A stretch of 64,000 nucleotides of DNA, taken from NCBI GenBank assembly GCA_003246575.1, contig QJZZ01000002.1:61911-125910 (forward strand). Reading direction: 5' to 3'. The DNA comes from Candidatus Saccharimonadota bacterium. Lineage in GTDB: Bacteria; Patescibacteriota; Saccharimonadia; Saccharimonadales; Saccharimonadaceae. Shown here piece after piece: positions 25,784 to 34,619 of this stretch (the stretch's first letter is position 1; the number at the start of each line of letters is the position of its first letter). Under the pieces are notes generated by a model, which saw only the letters and a list, made by a program, of their open reading frames with translations, did no database searches and was not told where the DNA came from. The position numbers and the translations under genes are program-made.

Positions 25784-26481
25784 AAGTCTTAGTAATTGGT
25801 GGCATGCACGGCAACGAGAAACTTGGGATATCGCTCGTCGAGTCACTGCAGAAAAATCCGATTCCGGGCGTTGACGCGCTGATCGCAAACCCGAGGGCCG
25901 TGGATGTAAGTCACAGATTCGTCGATACTGACCTCAATCGCAGCTTCGGTGATGGCGCAAGCCAAGGCTATGAATCTCAGCGCGCCAGTGAATTGACGGC
26001 CGTCGTGGCAGACTACGATGTTGTGCTGGATTTTCACAATACGATGACACCGAATAACAACTGTAGCTTCATAGGACCCGATTTGAAGCCAGAATTGCTA
26101 GGTGTGTCGGCCAGTCTTGGGCTCTCGCGCTGTATACGGGCGACCTATGATTGCATCAATCGCTGGTGCTCGAACGTCGTGTCTATCGAGATTTCCGTCG
26201 ATGACGAGCTTGATGCGGTGCCTGTATGGCGAGAACGGATTCGTCAGCTTGTTGCGGGACGGCGGGTGAGCACCGAAGTGAAGGTGTATGTGTTTGTCGG
26301 ACGATGTACGTGGGAACAAAAAGAGATGCTCCGGTCTGATGACTGGCGACCGTTTGAGCAGATTGACGTGCGCGAACAGACGGCGCTCGGGTATGGTGAG
26401 CCGCTCTATCCGATATTCGTCGGTTCAAAATTTACTGAATATTATGCAACACTCCTGCGGGAGTATACGGAGGAGTTATGA
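25780..26481 (+). CDS. Succinylglutamate desuccinylase/aspartoacylase-family zinc hydrolase
   Basis: 233 residues with the M14-like metal site: GGMHGNE (His10, Glu13), DLNRSFG (Asn53-Arg54, substrate carboxylate binding), LDFHNTM (His86 as third zinc ligand) and VSIEIS carrying the likely catalytic Glu. The family removes acyl groups from N-acylated amino acids or trims C-terminal residues. The substrate is unknown. ATGA overlaps join it to the gene before and to hisS after, so it belongs to the His-attenuated operon. A link to amino-acid salvage is inferred from that context. Confidence 0.8.
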   Translation: MKVLVIGGMHGNEKLGISLVESLQKNPIPGVDALIANPRAVDVSHRFVDTDLNRSFGDGASQGYESQRASELTAVVADYDVVLDFHNTMTPNNNCSFIGPDLKPELLGVSASLGLSRCIRATYDCINRWCSNVVSIEISVDDELDAVPVWRERIRQLVAGRRVSTEVKVYVFVGRCTWEQKEMLRSDDWRPFEQIDVREQTALGYGEPLYPIFVGSKFTEYYATLLREYTEEL

Positions 26482-27893
26482 AATCAAACTTACGCTTGCA
26501 AAACGATGCAAAAAATGCCACAATAACAGAGAATATGACTGGACTTTCTACCGAACCCTACAAAGGCACGCGCGACTTTTATCCAGAGGATATGCGCGTC
26601 CGCGACTACATTTTTAGCACCTGGCGCCGTGTCGTCGAAAGCTACGGCTACGAAGCCTACGATGCACCGCTGCTCGAACCACTCGATGTCTACGCTGCCA
26701 AGAGCGGCCAGGAGCTCGTCAATGAGCAAACCTACCAATTCACCGATCGTGGTGACCGACGGGTGGCGATTCGCCCAGAGCTTACTCCTAGTGTGAGTCG
26801 CATGATTGCGCGCAAACGCCAAGAAGTCGCATTTCCAGCTCGCTGGTACAACATCGGCCAATTTATGCGCTACGAGCGCCCACAACGTGGACGTGAACGT
26901 GAATTTTGGCAGCTCAATGTCGACCTCTTTGGCGTCAATGGTTCACGTGCTGAGGCGGAAATTATCCAGCTCGGCGACGAAGTCCTCAAGGCCTTCGGTG
27001 CTGACGACAAGATGTATGTCATCCGTATCAACAATCGCAAAGTTATTAACTTTATGATGGCACACTACCTCGGCCTAGATACGATTCAAGCACAGCTGAT
27101 GATCAAGCTATTCGACCGAAAGGGTAAAATCCCACACGAAGCCTTCCGCGACCAGGCGATCGAAATCTTCGGTGAATCTGCGGCTCCAGAAGGCCTCAAA
27201 AAGATCGCTGAACTACTCGCCGCCAAGTCTATGGCTGATTTGCCGGAGGCGATTCGCGAAAGTGACGCGGTCCGCGAAGTACAAGGGCTTTTCACTGAGC
27301 TCGAGCAGGCTGGCGTGACCAACGCACGCTTCGATATCACACTCATGCGTGGTCTTGATTATTACACCGGTACTGTTTTTGAATTCTTCGATACACACCC
27401 AGAGAATAACCGCGCGCTCTTCGGTGGCGGCCGCTACGATGGCCTGGTTGGCCTCTTTGGTGCAGAACCTGTCAGTGCTGTTGGTATGGCCCCTGGCTAT
27501 AGTATGACTGAGCTCTTCCTCGAGTCACACAAACTATTGCCGAAGTTCAGCTCGTCAACTGATCTCTACCTCGTCGTACTGACAGATGCAGAAGCAGGTG
27601 CGACCAAGTTAGCACGCGACCTGCGTCGTGAAGGTGTTCGTGTCGAGCTCGACATCACTGAGCGCAAAGTCGACAAGCAGCTCAAAACGGCTATCAAGAA
27701 GGCGATCCCGTATGTCATCTTCGTCGGCGAGACTGAGCTCAAGTCTAAGGTCTACCCGCTCAAGCGCACTGTTGATGGCACCGAGGAGAAGATGAGCTTC
27801 GAGCGTATTGTTGCCGCTGTCCTGGACCGTCGAGGTCGTGTCAACAAAGACGAAGCTTCGTCATCTGATGATGACGCTGACTTTGACGTATAG
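26478..27893 (+). CDS. hisS: Histidyl-tRNA synthetase
   Basis: 471 residues from the ATG at 26478, which overlaps the preceding stop (ATGA) and follows a strong CGGAGGAG. The class II core begins with YKGTRDFYPEDM; other marks are RPELTPSVSRM (motif 2 region), YERPQRGREREFWQLNVDLFG, the HisRS motif RGLDYYTGTVFE and GGGRYDGL (motif 3 region), followed by the anticodon-binding domain. Usual HisRS proteins start nearer the second ATG (26535, 452 residues), preceded by TTGCAA-17-CACAAT (26496-26524) that could be an internal leaderless promoter. The reaction charges tRNA-His. Last gene of the operon under the His leader peptide. Confidence 0.95.
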   Translation: MKSNLRLQNDAKNATITENMTGLSTEPYKGTRDFYPEDMRVRDYIFSTWRRVVESYGYEAYDAPLLEPLDVYAAKSGQELVNEQTYQFTDRGDRRVAIRPELTPSVSRMIARKRQEVAFPARWYNIGQFMRYERPQRGREREFWQLNVDLFGVNGSRAEAEIIQLGDEVLKAFGADDKMYVIRINNRKVINFMMAHYLGLDTIQAQLMIKLFDRKGKIPHEAFRDQAIEIFGESAAPEGLKKIAELLAAKSMADLPEAIRESDAVREVQGLFTELEQAGVTNARFDITLMRGLDYYTGTVFEFFDTHPENNRALFGGGRYDGLVGLFGAEPVSAVGMAPGYSMTELFLESHKLLPKFSSSTDLYLVVLTDAEAGATKLARDLRREGVRVELDITERKVDKQLKTAIKKAIPYVIFVGETELKSKVYPLKRTVDGTEEKMSFERIVAAVLDRRGRVNKDEASSSDDDADFDV

Positions 27894-27947
27894 CTCGTAG
27901 AACACCACCTTTTGAATTGTTCGTGACATCTGTTACAATTGGTGGTT

Positions 27948-29237
27948 ATGAAAGTATCTCAGGAAAACATCTCATCATCACGCGTCAAATTGACCGTAAC
28001 TCTCGACAGCAGTGAACTCGCTGATGCCGAAAAAGTAGCCCTCACGCACCTCGCTCGCGAAGTGAAAGTTGCCGGCTTCCGTAAAGGTAAAGTCCCGGCG
28101 AGCGTCGCAGCAAAGCACGTTGACCCACAGCACCTCGCAACCGAGACTGCCGACCACGCTATCTCGAAAGCCGTCGCGAGTGCATTTCTCGACAATAACC
28201 TCCAGGCGTTGGCTCGCCCAGAAGTTGAAGTAACTAAGTTTGTTCCTGGCGAAAGCCTCGAGTTTACCGCTGAAGCTGACATCTTGCCTCCAGTGAAGCT
28301 TGCCAACTACAAGAAGCTCAAGGCGCCAAAGCAGACTAAAGTCTCCGTCAAGGACGAGGAAGTCGAAGAAGTCATTACCCGCATCAAGACGCAAATGGCA
28401 ACCAAGGAACCTGTTGAGCGCGCTGCCAAGATGGGCGACGAGGTCAATATCGACTTTGTCGGCAAGAAAGATGACATCGCATTTGACGGCGGTACCGCAC
28501 AGGGCCACGACATCACACTCGGCTCGAACTCATTCATTGATGGCTTCGAGGCTGGGATTGTTGGCCACAAAGCTGGCGATACCTTCAGTCTTGACCTCAA
28601 ATTCCCGGAAGATTACCGCGTTGACGATCTCGCTGGCGCAGCAGTCGTCTTCGACGTCACACTGAACGCCGTCAAGGAGCCTGTCTTCCCAGAAGAGACC
28701 GACGAATGGGCAGCAAAGGTTGGTCCATACACCACGCCAGCTGAACTTCGCGAAGACATCATGCGTGAATTGACCGCACAGGCCGAACGCAATCAAGCCG
28801 ACGACCTCAAGGATGAGCTCATTAAGCAGCTCGTCGAAGGTAGTGAAGTCGAGATTCCTGAAGTCCTTCGCGGCGACCAACTCGCATCTATCGAGCAGGA
28901 TATTCGTCAGAACCTCATGTATCAGGGCAAGAGTTTCGATACATTCCTCGCCGAAAAAGGCTACGCCGATCGTGACGAATGGGTTGAAAAAGAAGGTAAC
29001 GCTGCCGCTGACGAACGCATCAAAGCCGGTCTCGTTCTCGCTGAGCTCAGCAAGGTAGAGGGCATCCAGGCTGACACCGGTGAAGTTGACGAGCGCGCTG
29101 CTGTCATGAAGGCACAATACGCTTCGCAGCCAGAGACAGCGAAGCGTTTCGACGAACCTGATGTCAAGCGAAGTTTGGCGAACCAGATTCTGACCGAGAA
29201 GACAATTGCTCGCTTAGTCGAACTGAACACCAAGTAG
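27948..29237 (+). CDS. tig: Trigger factor
   Basis: 429 residues. The ribosome-binding signature GFRKGKVP (about 43-50) is in the N-terminal domain, a FKBP-type peptidyl-prolyl isomerase domain follows (about 150-240; GDEVNIDFVGK, GSNSFIDGFEAGIVGHKAGD), then the helical C-terminal chaperone arms. It binds nascent chains at the ribosome exit. The ATG lies 8 bases after TACAAT (27934-27939) with no Shine-Dalgarno: leaderless. A TTG three codons upstream would overlap the -10 box and is rejected. Confidence 0.95.
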   Translation: MKVSQENISSSRVKLTVTLDSSELADAEKVALTHLAREVKVAGFRKGKVPASVAAKHVDPQHLATETADHAISKAVASAFLDNNLQALARPEVEVTKFVPGESLEFTAEADILPPVKLANYKKLKAPKQTKVSVKDEEVEEVITRIKTQMATKEPVERAAKMGDEVNIDFVGKKDDIAFDGGTAQGHDITLGSNSFIDGFEAGIVGHKAGDTFSLDLKFPEDYRVDDLAGAAVVFDVTLNAVKEPVFPEETDEWAAKVGPYTTPAELREDIMRELTAQAERNQADDLKDELIKQLVEGSEVEIPEVLRGDQLASIEQDIRQNLMYQGKSFDTFLAEKGYADRDEWVEKEGNAAADERIKAGLVLAELSKVEGIQADTGEVDERAAVMKAQYASQPETAKRFDEPDVKRSLANQILTEKTIARLVELNTK

Positions 29238-29259
29238 TACAAAATAAGGCAAATGAAAG

Positions 29260-29317
29260 AGGCGAGTTGGGGAGTCAACTCGCCTTTCCCTTGAGTCATC
29301 GTTGTTAGCTCAAGGGA
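29260..29317. terminator. Two tandem hairpins between tig and the convergent membrane gene
   Basis: AGGCGAGTTG (29260-29269) with CAACTCGCCT (29276-29285), then TCCCTTGAG (29287-29295) with CTCAAGGGA (29309-29317). The first, followed by TT, ends tig; the second probably serves the minus-strand gene. Confidence 0.75.
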
Positions 29318-29328
29318 GTCGCTCGGCG

Positions 29329-29778
29329 TCAATCGTAGTAACGGTCGCGGCCACTTCGTAGAGTGTCCTCGTAGATCATGGCTGTGAACTGCTTGCTGTG
29401 AATCAGTATCAAGATGAACACTGTACCGATGCCGATGATTACTCCGACAACAAGTGCCACCCACATGAACAGACCGGCCATGTGCGGTACACCCAACAGG
29501 CACAACAGCCCGAGCGTTCCGGTGATCCCGCACAGTAGCGTCGGGGCCGACTCGACGATGAACAGCTCGCTCCGGTCCTTCAGTGTACCGTCGACGGCCA
29601 TCGCCAGGATCGATCCGGTCGCCATGACGATCGCGGCGATTGCATCCACTACGACCGCCGATGAAGCTCCTGTCGAGAAGTGAATGATCGACGAAACGGC
29701 ACAGACCAGCGCAGACAGGCCTGCGATGACGATGGACGAATACCACACTGCATCTTTAGCGGTGAATACGGGTCGCAT
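29329..29778 (-). CDS. Small four-helix membrane protein
   Basis: 149 residues from the ATG at 29778, preceded by AAGGGAG. Four hydrophobic stretches are visible, around SIVIAGLSALVCAVSSII, AIAAIVMATGSILAMAV, TLLCGITGTLGLLCLLGV and LFMWVALVVGVIIGIGTVFI, with a basic C-terminal tail (RSGRDRYYD). No family recognised. Coding style looks GC-rich, and it is a single gene between two conserved genes with its own terminator. CIRCE for clpP lies just upstream on the other strand, but nothing ties the two in function. Confidence 0.7.
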   Translation of the reverse strand: MRPVFTAKDAVWYSSIVIAGLSALVCAVSSIIHFSTGASSAVVVDAIAAIVMATGSILAMAVDGTLKDRSELFIVESAPTLLCGITGTLGLLCLLGVPHMAGLFMWVALVVGVIIGIGTVFILILIHSKQFTAMIYEDTLRSGRDRYYD

Positions 29779-29839
29779 GATTTCTCCCTTCTCGCGACTT
29801 GCGGCTATAGTTGCACGACAGCGCCAGGCTGTCAATGGA

Positions 29840-29866
29840 TTGGCACTCAGAGCTTGCGAGTGCTAA
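29840..29866 (+). promoter_or_regulatory. CIRCE operator before clpP
   Basis: TTGGCACTC (29840-29848), nine bases, GAGTGCTAA (29858-29866): one mismatch to the CIRCE consensus. The promoter TTGCGA (29854-29859), 17 bases, TATACT (29877-29882) overlaps its right half, so HrcA binding would block the -35. Confidence 0.88.
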
Positions 29867-29888
29867 CGTGGTTTGCTATACTCGGTGT

Positions 29889-30479
29889 ATGAGTAAATCG
29901 TATTTAGTTCCAAATGTGATTGTAAAAAGTGCTGACGGCGAGCGAGGGTATGACATCTATTCTCGATTGCTCGAAAGTCGCATTATCTTTCTCGGTGAAG
30001 ACGTCAATGAACACACCGCCAACGTCGTCGTAGCTCAGCTACTTCACCTCGCCAATGAAGACCCGAACGCGGACATCGCTCTGTATATCAACAGTCCTGG
30101 CGGCAGCGTCTATGATGGGCTCGCTATCTATGACACCATGAACTTCATCAAGCCCGATGTTGCCACGTATGGTATTGGCTTGCAGGCGAGTATGGGCGCA
30201 TTCCTTCTCTCGAGTGGCGCCAAAGGCAAGCGCTATGTGCTGCCGAACTCACGCGTCATGATCCACCAACCATCGAGTGGCACGCAGGGTAAAGTGACCG
30301 ACCAAGAGATCAGCCTCCGCGAAAGCCTACGCATCAAGAAATTATTGAATGAAATCCTCGCCAAGAACACTGGCCAAAAACTAGCCAAAGTCGAAAAAGA
30401 CGTCGACCGTGACTACTGGATGGACGCCAAAGAAGCCGTAGAATACGGCCTGGCAGACAAAGTCCTCAAGAATCTCTAG
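29889..30479 (+). CDS. clpP: ATP-dependent Clp protease proteolytic subunit ClpP
   Basis: 196 residues. The catalytic Ser101 is in GLQASMGA and His126 in MIHQPSSG; Asp lies in the conserved [11 protein letters not shown] block. [16 protein letters not shown] is typical. It forms the proteolytic barrel used by ClpC, encoded at 2850 under a matching CIRCE. The ATG lies 6 bases after the -10 box without a Shine-Dalgarno, so it is leaderless. A longer reading from 29811 would cross the promoter and CIRCE and is not used. No clear terminator follows. Confidence 0.96.
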   Translation: MSKSYLVPNVIVKSADGERGYDIYSRLLESRIIFLGEDVNEHTANVVVAQLLHLANEDPNADIALYINSPGGSVYDGLAIYDTMNFIKPDVATYGIGLQASMGAFLLSSGAKGKRYVLPNSRVMIHQPSSGTQGKVTDQEISLRESLRIKKLLNEILAKNTGQKLAKVEKDVDRDYWMDAKEAVEYGLADKVLKNL

Positions 30480-30505
30480 AGATAGACAAAAACTCATAAA
30501 GAGAT

Positions 30506-30511
30506 TATAAT
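30506..30511 (+). promoter_or_regulatory. -10 box of the orphan gene at 30556
   Basis: TATAAT in an A/T-rich stretch just after clpP. The orphan gene's own AAGGAG lies downstream of it. Confidence 0.5.
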
Positions 30512-30555
30512 ATATATCGTATCTTCCGTATGCAACACTACCGTAAGGAGACATC

Positions 30556-30912
30556 ATGGAGGTGCAGACTCTCAGGGGGGCGATCGACTGCCTGGTAGAG
30601 GAAACCCGCTCGCTGCTTGTTCGTGCAAGAGTGGTGGGGATGATTGATCCTCGAATCGGATGTGATCCGATTCCAGCGAGGGGCCTTAACGGCATTTCGT
30701 TGATGGATATTCGTCCACTTGTCGTTATTGAGGACCTCGAGACGATCGAGCTCTCTATGGCAAAGCGCTCGGCGGCACGCGCGAGGCACCTGCGCAAGCA
30801 GTGGGTCGAGCTGTATTCGACCATGCTGATCGCAGTACGTCCGGTTCTCGGTCAGGAGGAAGATTTCGGAGTTGCTTCGATGGTCCTGCTCGATCCGACA
30901 CCGGCAGACTGA
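30556..30912 (+). CDS. Small orphan protein of unknown function
   Basis: 118 residues, ATG preceded by AAGGAG. Helical and basic in the middle (MAKRSAARARHLRKQWVELY), otherwise mixed; no signal peptide, membrane segment or known motif. It has its own TATAAT (30506-30511) and a 21-pair hairpin whose first arm includes the stop codon. The coding style is GC-rich compared with clpP. A single-gene unit between clpP and rpoB. Not recognised. Confidence 0.6.
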   Translation: MEVQTLRGAIDCLVEETRSLLVRARVVGMIDPRIGCDPIPARGLNGISLMDIRPLVVIEDLETIELSMAKRSAARARHLRKQWVELYSTMLIAVRPVLGQEEDFGVASMVLLDPTPAD

Positions 30913-30997
30913 CCGCGACCAAGCGGCCTCGGGGATCATGGACAGATATGTCGGACTTCAGTTCGCATCTGTTCACCCGAGGCCGCAGTCGCGGTCA
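30910..30997 (+). terminator. Very long two-part hairpin at the end of the orphan gene
   Basis: TGACCGCGAC (30910-30919) pairs with GTCGCGGTCA (30988-30997), and GCGGCCTCGGG (30923-30933) pairs with CCCGAGGCCGC (30976-30986). The 42-base loop can pair again (ACAGAT with ATCTGT). The gene's TGA is the first three bases of the stem. The T-run after it is weak (TTTCAATTTTT). Confidence 0.7.
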
Positions 30998-31036
30998 TTT
31001 CAATTTTTGGATACAGAACTTTATGCATGAAATTCA

Positions 31037-31247
31037 TTGACAATCACCCCGATTGCGGGGTACACTGGTAGCAATGAAGATAGTTTAAGTTGGGTTTACT
31101 ATACACCACGCCCGCGGCGGGGGCTTTTTGGTGTACGTTGAAACTCACTTAGTAAACTTCGGCGCCAATCAGAAAAAAGAGAGAGAAACCCAACCTTTCT
31201 CGAGTACTCATCTATCAACAATATAACTCATGTGAGGGAGTGAAGTA
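31037..31247 (+). promoter_or_regulatory. rpoB promoter and structured leader (candidate attenuator)
   Basis: TTGACA (31037-31042), 18 bases, TACACT (31061-31066). The spacer contains CCCCG-attg-CGGGG. The first ATG of the transcript (31074) opens a four-codon ORF, MKIV. A GC-rich hairpin (GCCC 31110-31113 with GGGC 31121-31124) is followed by TTTTT (31125-31129), like an intrinsic terminator. Alternative pairings exist: TACACCA (31102-31108) with TGGTGTA (31129-31135); GTTTACT (31094-31100) with AGTAAAC (31151-31157); GTTGGGTTT (31089-31097) with AAACCCAAC (31186-31194). The last two exclude each other. Confidence 0.55.
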
Positions 31248-34200
31248 GTGGCTACGTCAACCAACAAGACCACAACTCCGGTCAAGCGCGTCTTTTTCAC
31301 CGATCAAGACGATGCACTGCCGGTGCCGCAACTGATTTCACACCAGTTCGACTCATGGCGAGATTTCGTCGAGACCGGACTAGGAGAGATCTTTGCAGAA
31401 CTAAATCCAATCGAAGACTACACTGGTCAGAAGCTGGAACTACGGTTCAAAGAATACAAGTTTGATAGTCCAAAAGAGACAGAAAAACACTCAAAAGAAA
31501 ACAACATGACGTTTGAAGCTCCGCTCAATGTCACTGTTGAATTGACCAACAAGGTCACGGGTGAAGTCAAAGAGCAGGAAATCTACATGGGCGACTACCC
31601 ATGGATGACTGAGCGTGGCACATTCATCGTCAACGGTACCGAGCGTGTCGTTGTCAGCCAGCTGATCCGTTCTGCGGGTGTATTCTTCACCGCCGAGCAG
31701 CAAGCCGGCCGCAACCTCTACGGTGCGAAGCTTATTCCAGGCCGTGGTGCATGGCTCGAGTTCGAAACCGCTGCAAATGGTGCAATCTACGTCAAGATCG
31801 ACCGCCGACGCAAACTTCCTGTCACAACTCTCCTCCGTGCCCTCGGCTACGGTAAGGTCAACGACATCAAGGCTGCTTTCGAAGACATCGATACCGGTAC
31901 CGTCAAGCACATCGAGGCTACTCTCGACAAAGATCCATCACATGGACCAAACGAAGCATTGATCGAAGTCTACCGCAAGCTCCGCCCAGGTGACCTCGCA
32001 ACTGTCGACAACGCTCGCCAGATGATTGAACGTATGTTCTTCGACTTCAAGCGCTTCGACTACAGCCGTGTCGGACGCTACAAGCTCAACAAGCGCCTTG
32101 GGCTTGATGTTGCGAACACGACTGAAAACCGCGTCTTCCAGATGACCGACCTCGTCGCCATCATTCGCGAAATCATTCGCCTCAACAACACCCAGGAAGC
32201 TCCAGACGACATCGACGCTCTCGATAACCGCCGCGTCAAGCTTGTTGGCGAACTCGTTAGTCGCCAGTTCCGCGTTGGCATGCTCCGCATGCAGCGCAAC
32301 ATTATGGACCGCATGTCTATGAGCGACCTCGAAACCGTCACTCCAAGCCAGCTCATTAACGCTCGCCCAGTCGTTGCTGCTGTTCGTGAGTTCTTCGCAT
32401 CAAGCCAGCTGTCACAGCTTCTCGACGAAGTGAACCCACTTTCAGAAGTCAGCCACAAGCGCCGCCTCAGCTCAATGGGCCCCGGTGGTCTGAGCCGCGA
32501 ACGCGCAGGATTTGACGTTCGTGACGCGCACCCAACTCACTACGGCCGTATCTGTTCTGTTGAAACACCTGAAGGCGCCAACATCGGACTCGTGCTCAAC
32601 CTCGCAAGCTATGCTCGTATCAACGAGTACGGCTTCATCGAGACCCCATACCTCAAGGTGAACAATGGTAAAGTTACTGACGAAATCGTCTACGTTGACG
32701 CTAGCGAAGAAATCGACGAAATCATCGCCGACGCAGGTGCCAAGCTCGACGCAAACGGTAAGTTCGTCAACGACCGTGTGTCTGCACGCAAGAACCTCAA
32801 GCCTGAGCAGGTCGACGCAAAAGAAGTCACCCTTATGGACGCTGCGCACAAGCAGATCCTCGGTTCGACTGCATCTCTCGTCCCATTCATCGAGAAAAAC
32901 CGTATCGACCGTAGCCTTACTGGTTCGAACATGCAGCGCCAGGCGGTGCCACTTCTGAGCCCAGAAGCCGCAACTGTTGGTACCGGCATCGAACACCAAG
33001 TTGCACTCGACTCAGGTCAACTCGTTGTCGCTGAAGCTGACGGTGAAGTTGTCAAGGCTGATGCAAGCCGCGTCGAAGTCAAGTACAAGGACGGTGTAAA
33101 GGTCTACGAACCTATCCACTTCACCAAGTCAAACGACGACCGCTCAATCAACCAAAAAGTCCGTGTCGAACGTGGTCAGAAGCTCAAGAAGGGTGACATC
33201 ATCATCGAAGGTATGTCAGTCTCTGAAGGCGAACTCGCGATCGGTCGTAACCTCCTCGTTGCCTTCATGCCATGGGCTGGATACAACATGGACGACGCAA
33301 TCGTACTTTCGCAGCGGCTCGTTCAAGACGATAGCTTGACCAGCATCAACATCAAGGACTTCAGTGTTGAAGTTCGCGAAACCAAGCTTGGTCCAGAAAT
33401 CGTCACCCGTGACATCCCGAATGTTTCAGAAGACAGCCTCCGTCACCTTGACGAGAACGGTATCGTTCAAGTCGGTTCAGAGGTCAAGGCTGGTGACGTC
33501 CTCGTCGGTAAGATTACGCCAAAGGGTGAGCAGGAACTCAGCTCTGAAGAGCGACTTCTCCGCGCCATCTTCGGTGAAAAAGCCAAGGATGTCCGTGATA
33601 CGTCACAGCGCATGAACGGTTCGGCTGGCGGTAAAGTCGTCGGCGTCAAGATCTTCAGCCGCGAAAACGGTCACGAACTCAAAGCCGGTGTCATCATGCA
33701 GATTCAGATCTTCGTTGCCCAGCTTCGCAAGATTAGCGTCGGTGACAAGTTGGCTGGTCGTCACGGAAACAAGGGTGTTATCGCCCGAATCCTTCCTATC
33801 GAAGATATGCCATACATGGAAGACGGTACGCCAGTCGATATCGTCCTCAACCCGCTCGGTGTGCCAAGCCGTATGAACCTCGGTCAGCTCTTTGAGACAC
33901 ACCTTGGTATGGCTGCGCGCGCACTCGGTTACCGCGTAGCAACTCCTCCGTTCAATGGTGTTCCAAGTGAAGTCATCGAACAGGAACTCGAAAAAGCAGG
34001 CTACGCCAAAGATGGTAAGAGCCAGCTCTTCGACGGTCGCACCGGTGAACAATTCGAAGAACGCACCACAGTCGGTGTCATGCACATGATTAAGCTGCAC
34101 CACATGGTTAGCGACAAGATCCACGCACGTTCAACTGGTCCATACACAATGGTCACCCAGCAGCCACTCGGTGGTAAGGCGCAAAACGGTGGCCAGCGCT

Positions 34201-34619
34201 TCGGCGAGATGGAGGTGTGGGCGCTTGAAGCATACGGCGCAGCCACAACGCTTCAAGAAATGCTTACGATCAAGTCTGACGATGTCTACGGTCGTGCAAA
34301 AGCCTACGAATCGATCATCAAGGATGAAGCGATTGTCGGTCCGAAGCTTCCAGAAAGCTTTAACGTCCTCGTGAAAGAACTTCAGGGACTTGGCCTGCGT
34401 GTCGACCTCGTTGACGGTAGTACGGAGACGGTTGACGCCGAAAACGTCATCGCCTCGAGCGGTCCAGAAGACAAGACGGTCCCTGTCGACGATATTGCTG
34501 AAGAAGTAGAGACGGTTATGGACGAAGCTGACGATGTCGACTTCGAAGAAGATGGTCTTTCGATCGAAACAGCAGAAGAATTTGAAAGTGAAACAGTAAC
34601 AGATGAGGAGAAAGCATAA
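31248..34619 (+). CDS. rpoB: DNA-directed RNA polymerase subunit beta
   Basis: 1123 residues starting at GTG after GTGAGGGAG. The rifampicin region reads SQLSQLLDEVNPLSEVSHKR (about 388-407), followed by the invariant MGPGGLSRERAGFDVRDAH. GEKAKDVRDTS and KISVGDKLAGRHGNKG form the catalytic-face motifs, and GGKAQNGGQRFGEMEVWALEAYGA is the C-terminal clamp anchor. The tail after about 1085 is highly acidic. Compact for a beta subunit. The TAA shares one base with the ATG of rpoC. No ribosomal protein genes (rplJ/rplL) precede it. Confidence 0.97.
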   Translation: MATSTNKTTTPVKRVFFTDQDDALPVPQLISHQFDSWRDFVETGLGEIFAELNPIEDYTGQKLELRFKEYKFDSPKETEKHSKENNMTFEAPLNVTVELTNKVTGEVKEQEIYMGDYPWMTERGTFIVNGTERVVVSQLIRSAGVFFTAEQQAGRNLYGAKLIPGRGAWLEFETAANGAIYVKIDRRRKLPVTTLLRALGYGKVNDIKAAFEDIDTGTVKHIEATLDKDPSHGPNEALIEVYRKLRPGDLATVDNARQMIERMFFDFKRFDYSRVGRYKLNKRLGLDVANTTENRVFQMTDLVAIIREIIRLNNTQEAPDDIDALDNRRVKLVGELVSRQFRVGMLRMQRNIMDRMSMSDLETVTPSQLINARPVVAAVREFFASSQLSQLLDEVNPLSEVSHKRRLSSMGPGGLSRERAGFDVRDAHPTHYGRICSVETPEGANIGLVLNLASYARINEYGFIETPYLKVNNGKVTDEIVYVDASEEIDEIIADAGAKLDANGKFVNDRVSARKNLKPEQVDAKEVTLMDAAHKQILGSTASLVPFIEKNRIDRSLTGSNMQRQAVPLLSPEAATVGTGIEHQVALDSGQLVVAEADGEVVKADASRVEVKYKDGVKVYEPIHFTKSNDDRSINQKVRVERGQKLKKGDIIIEGMSVSEGELAIGRNLLVAFMPWAGYNMDDAIVLSQRLVQDDSLTSINIKDFSVEVRETKLGPEIVTRDIPNVSEDSLRHLDENGIVQVGSEVKAGDVLVGKITPKGEQELSSEERLLRAIFGEKAKDVRDTSQRMNGSAGGKVVGVKIFSRENGHELKAGVIMQIQIFVAQLRKISVGDKLAGRHGNKGVIARILPIEDMPYMEDGTPVDIVLNPLGVPSRMNLGQLFETHLGMAARALGYRVATPPFNGVPSEVIEQELEKAGYAKDGKSQLFDGRTGEQFEERTTVGVMHMIKLHHMVSDKIHARSTGPYTMVTQQPLGGKAQNGGQRFGEMEVWALEAYGAATTLQEMLTIKSDDVYGRAKAYESIIKDEAIVGPKLPESFNVLVKELQGLGLRVDLVDGSTETVDAENVIASSGPEDKTVPVDDIAEEVETVMDEADDVDFEEDGLSIETAEEFESETVTDEEKA

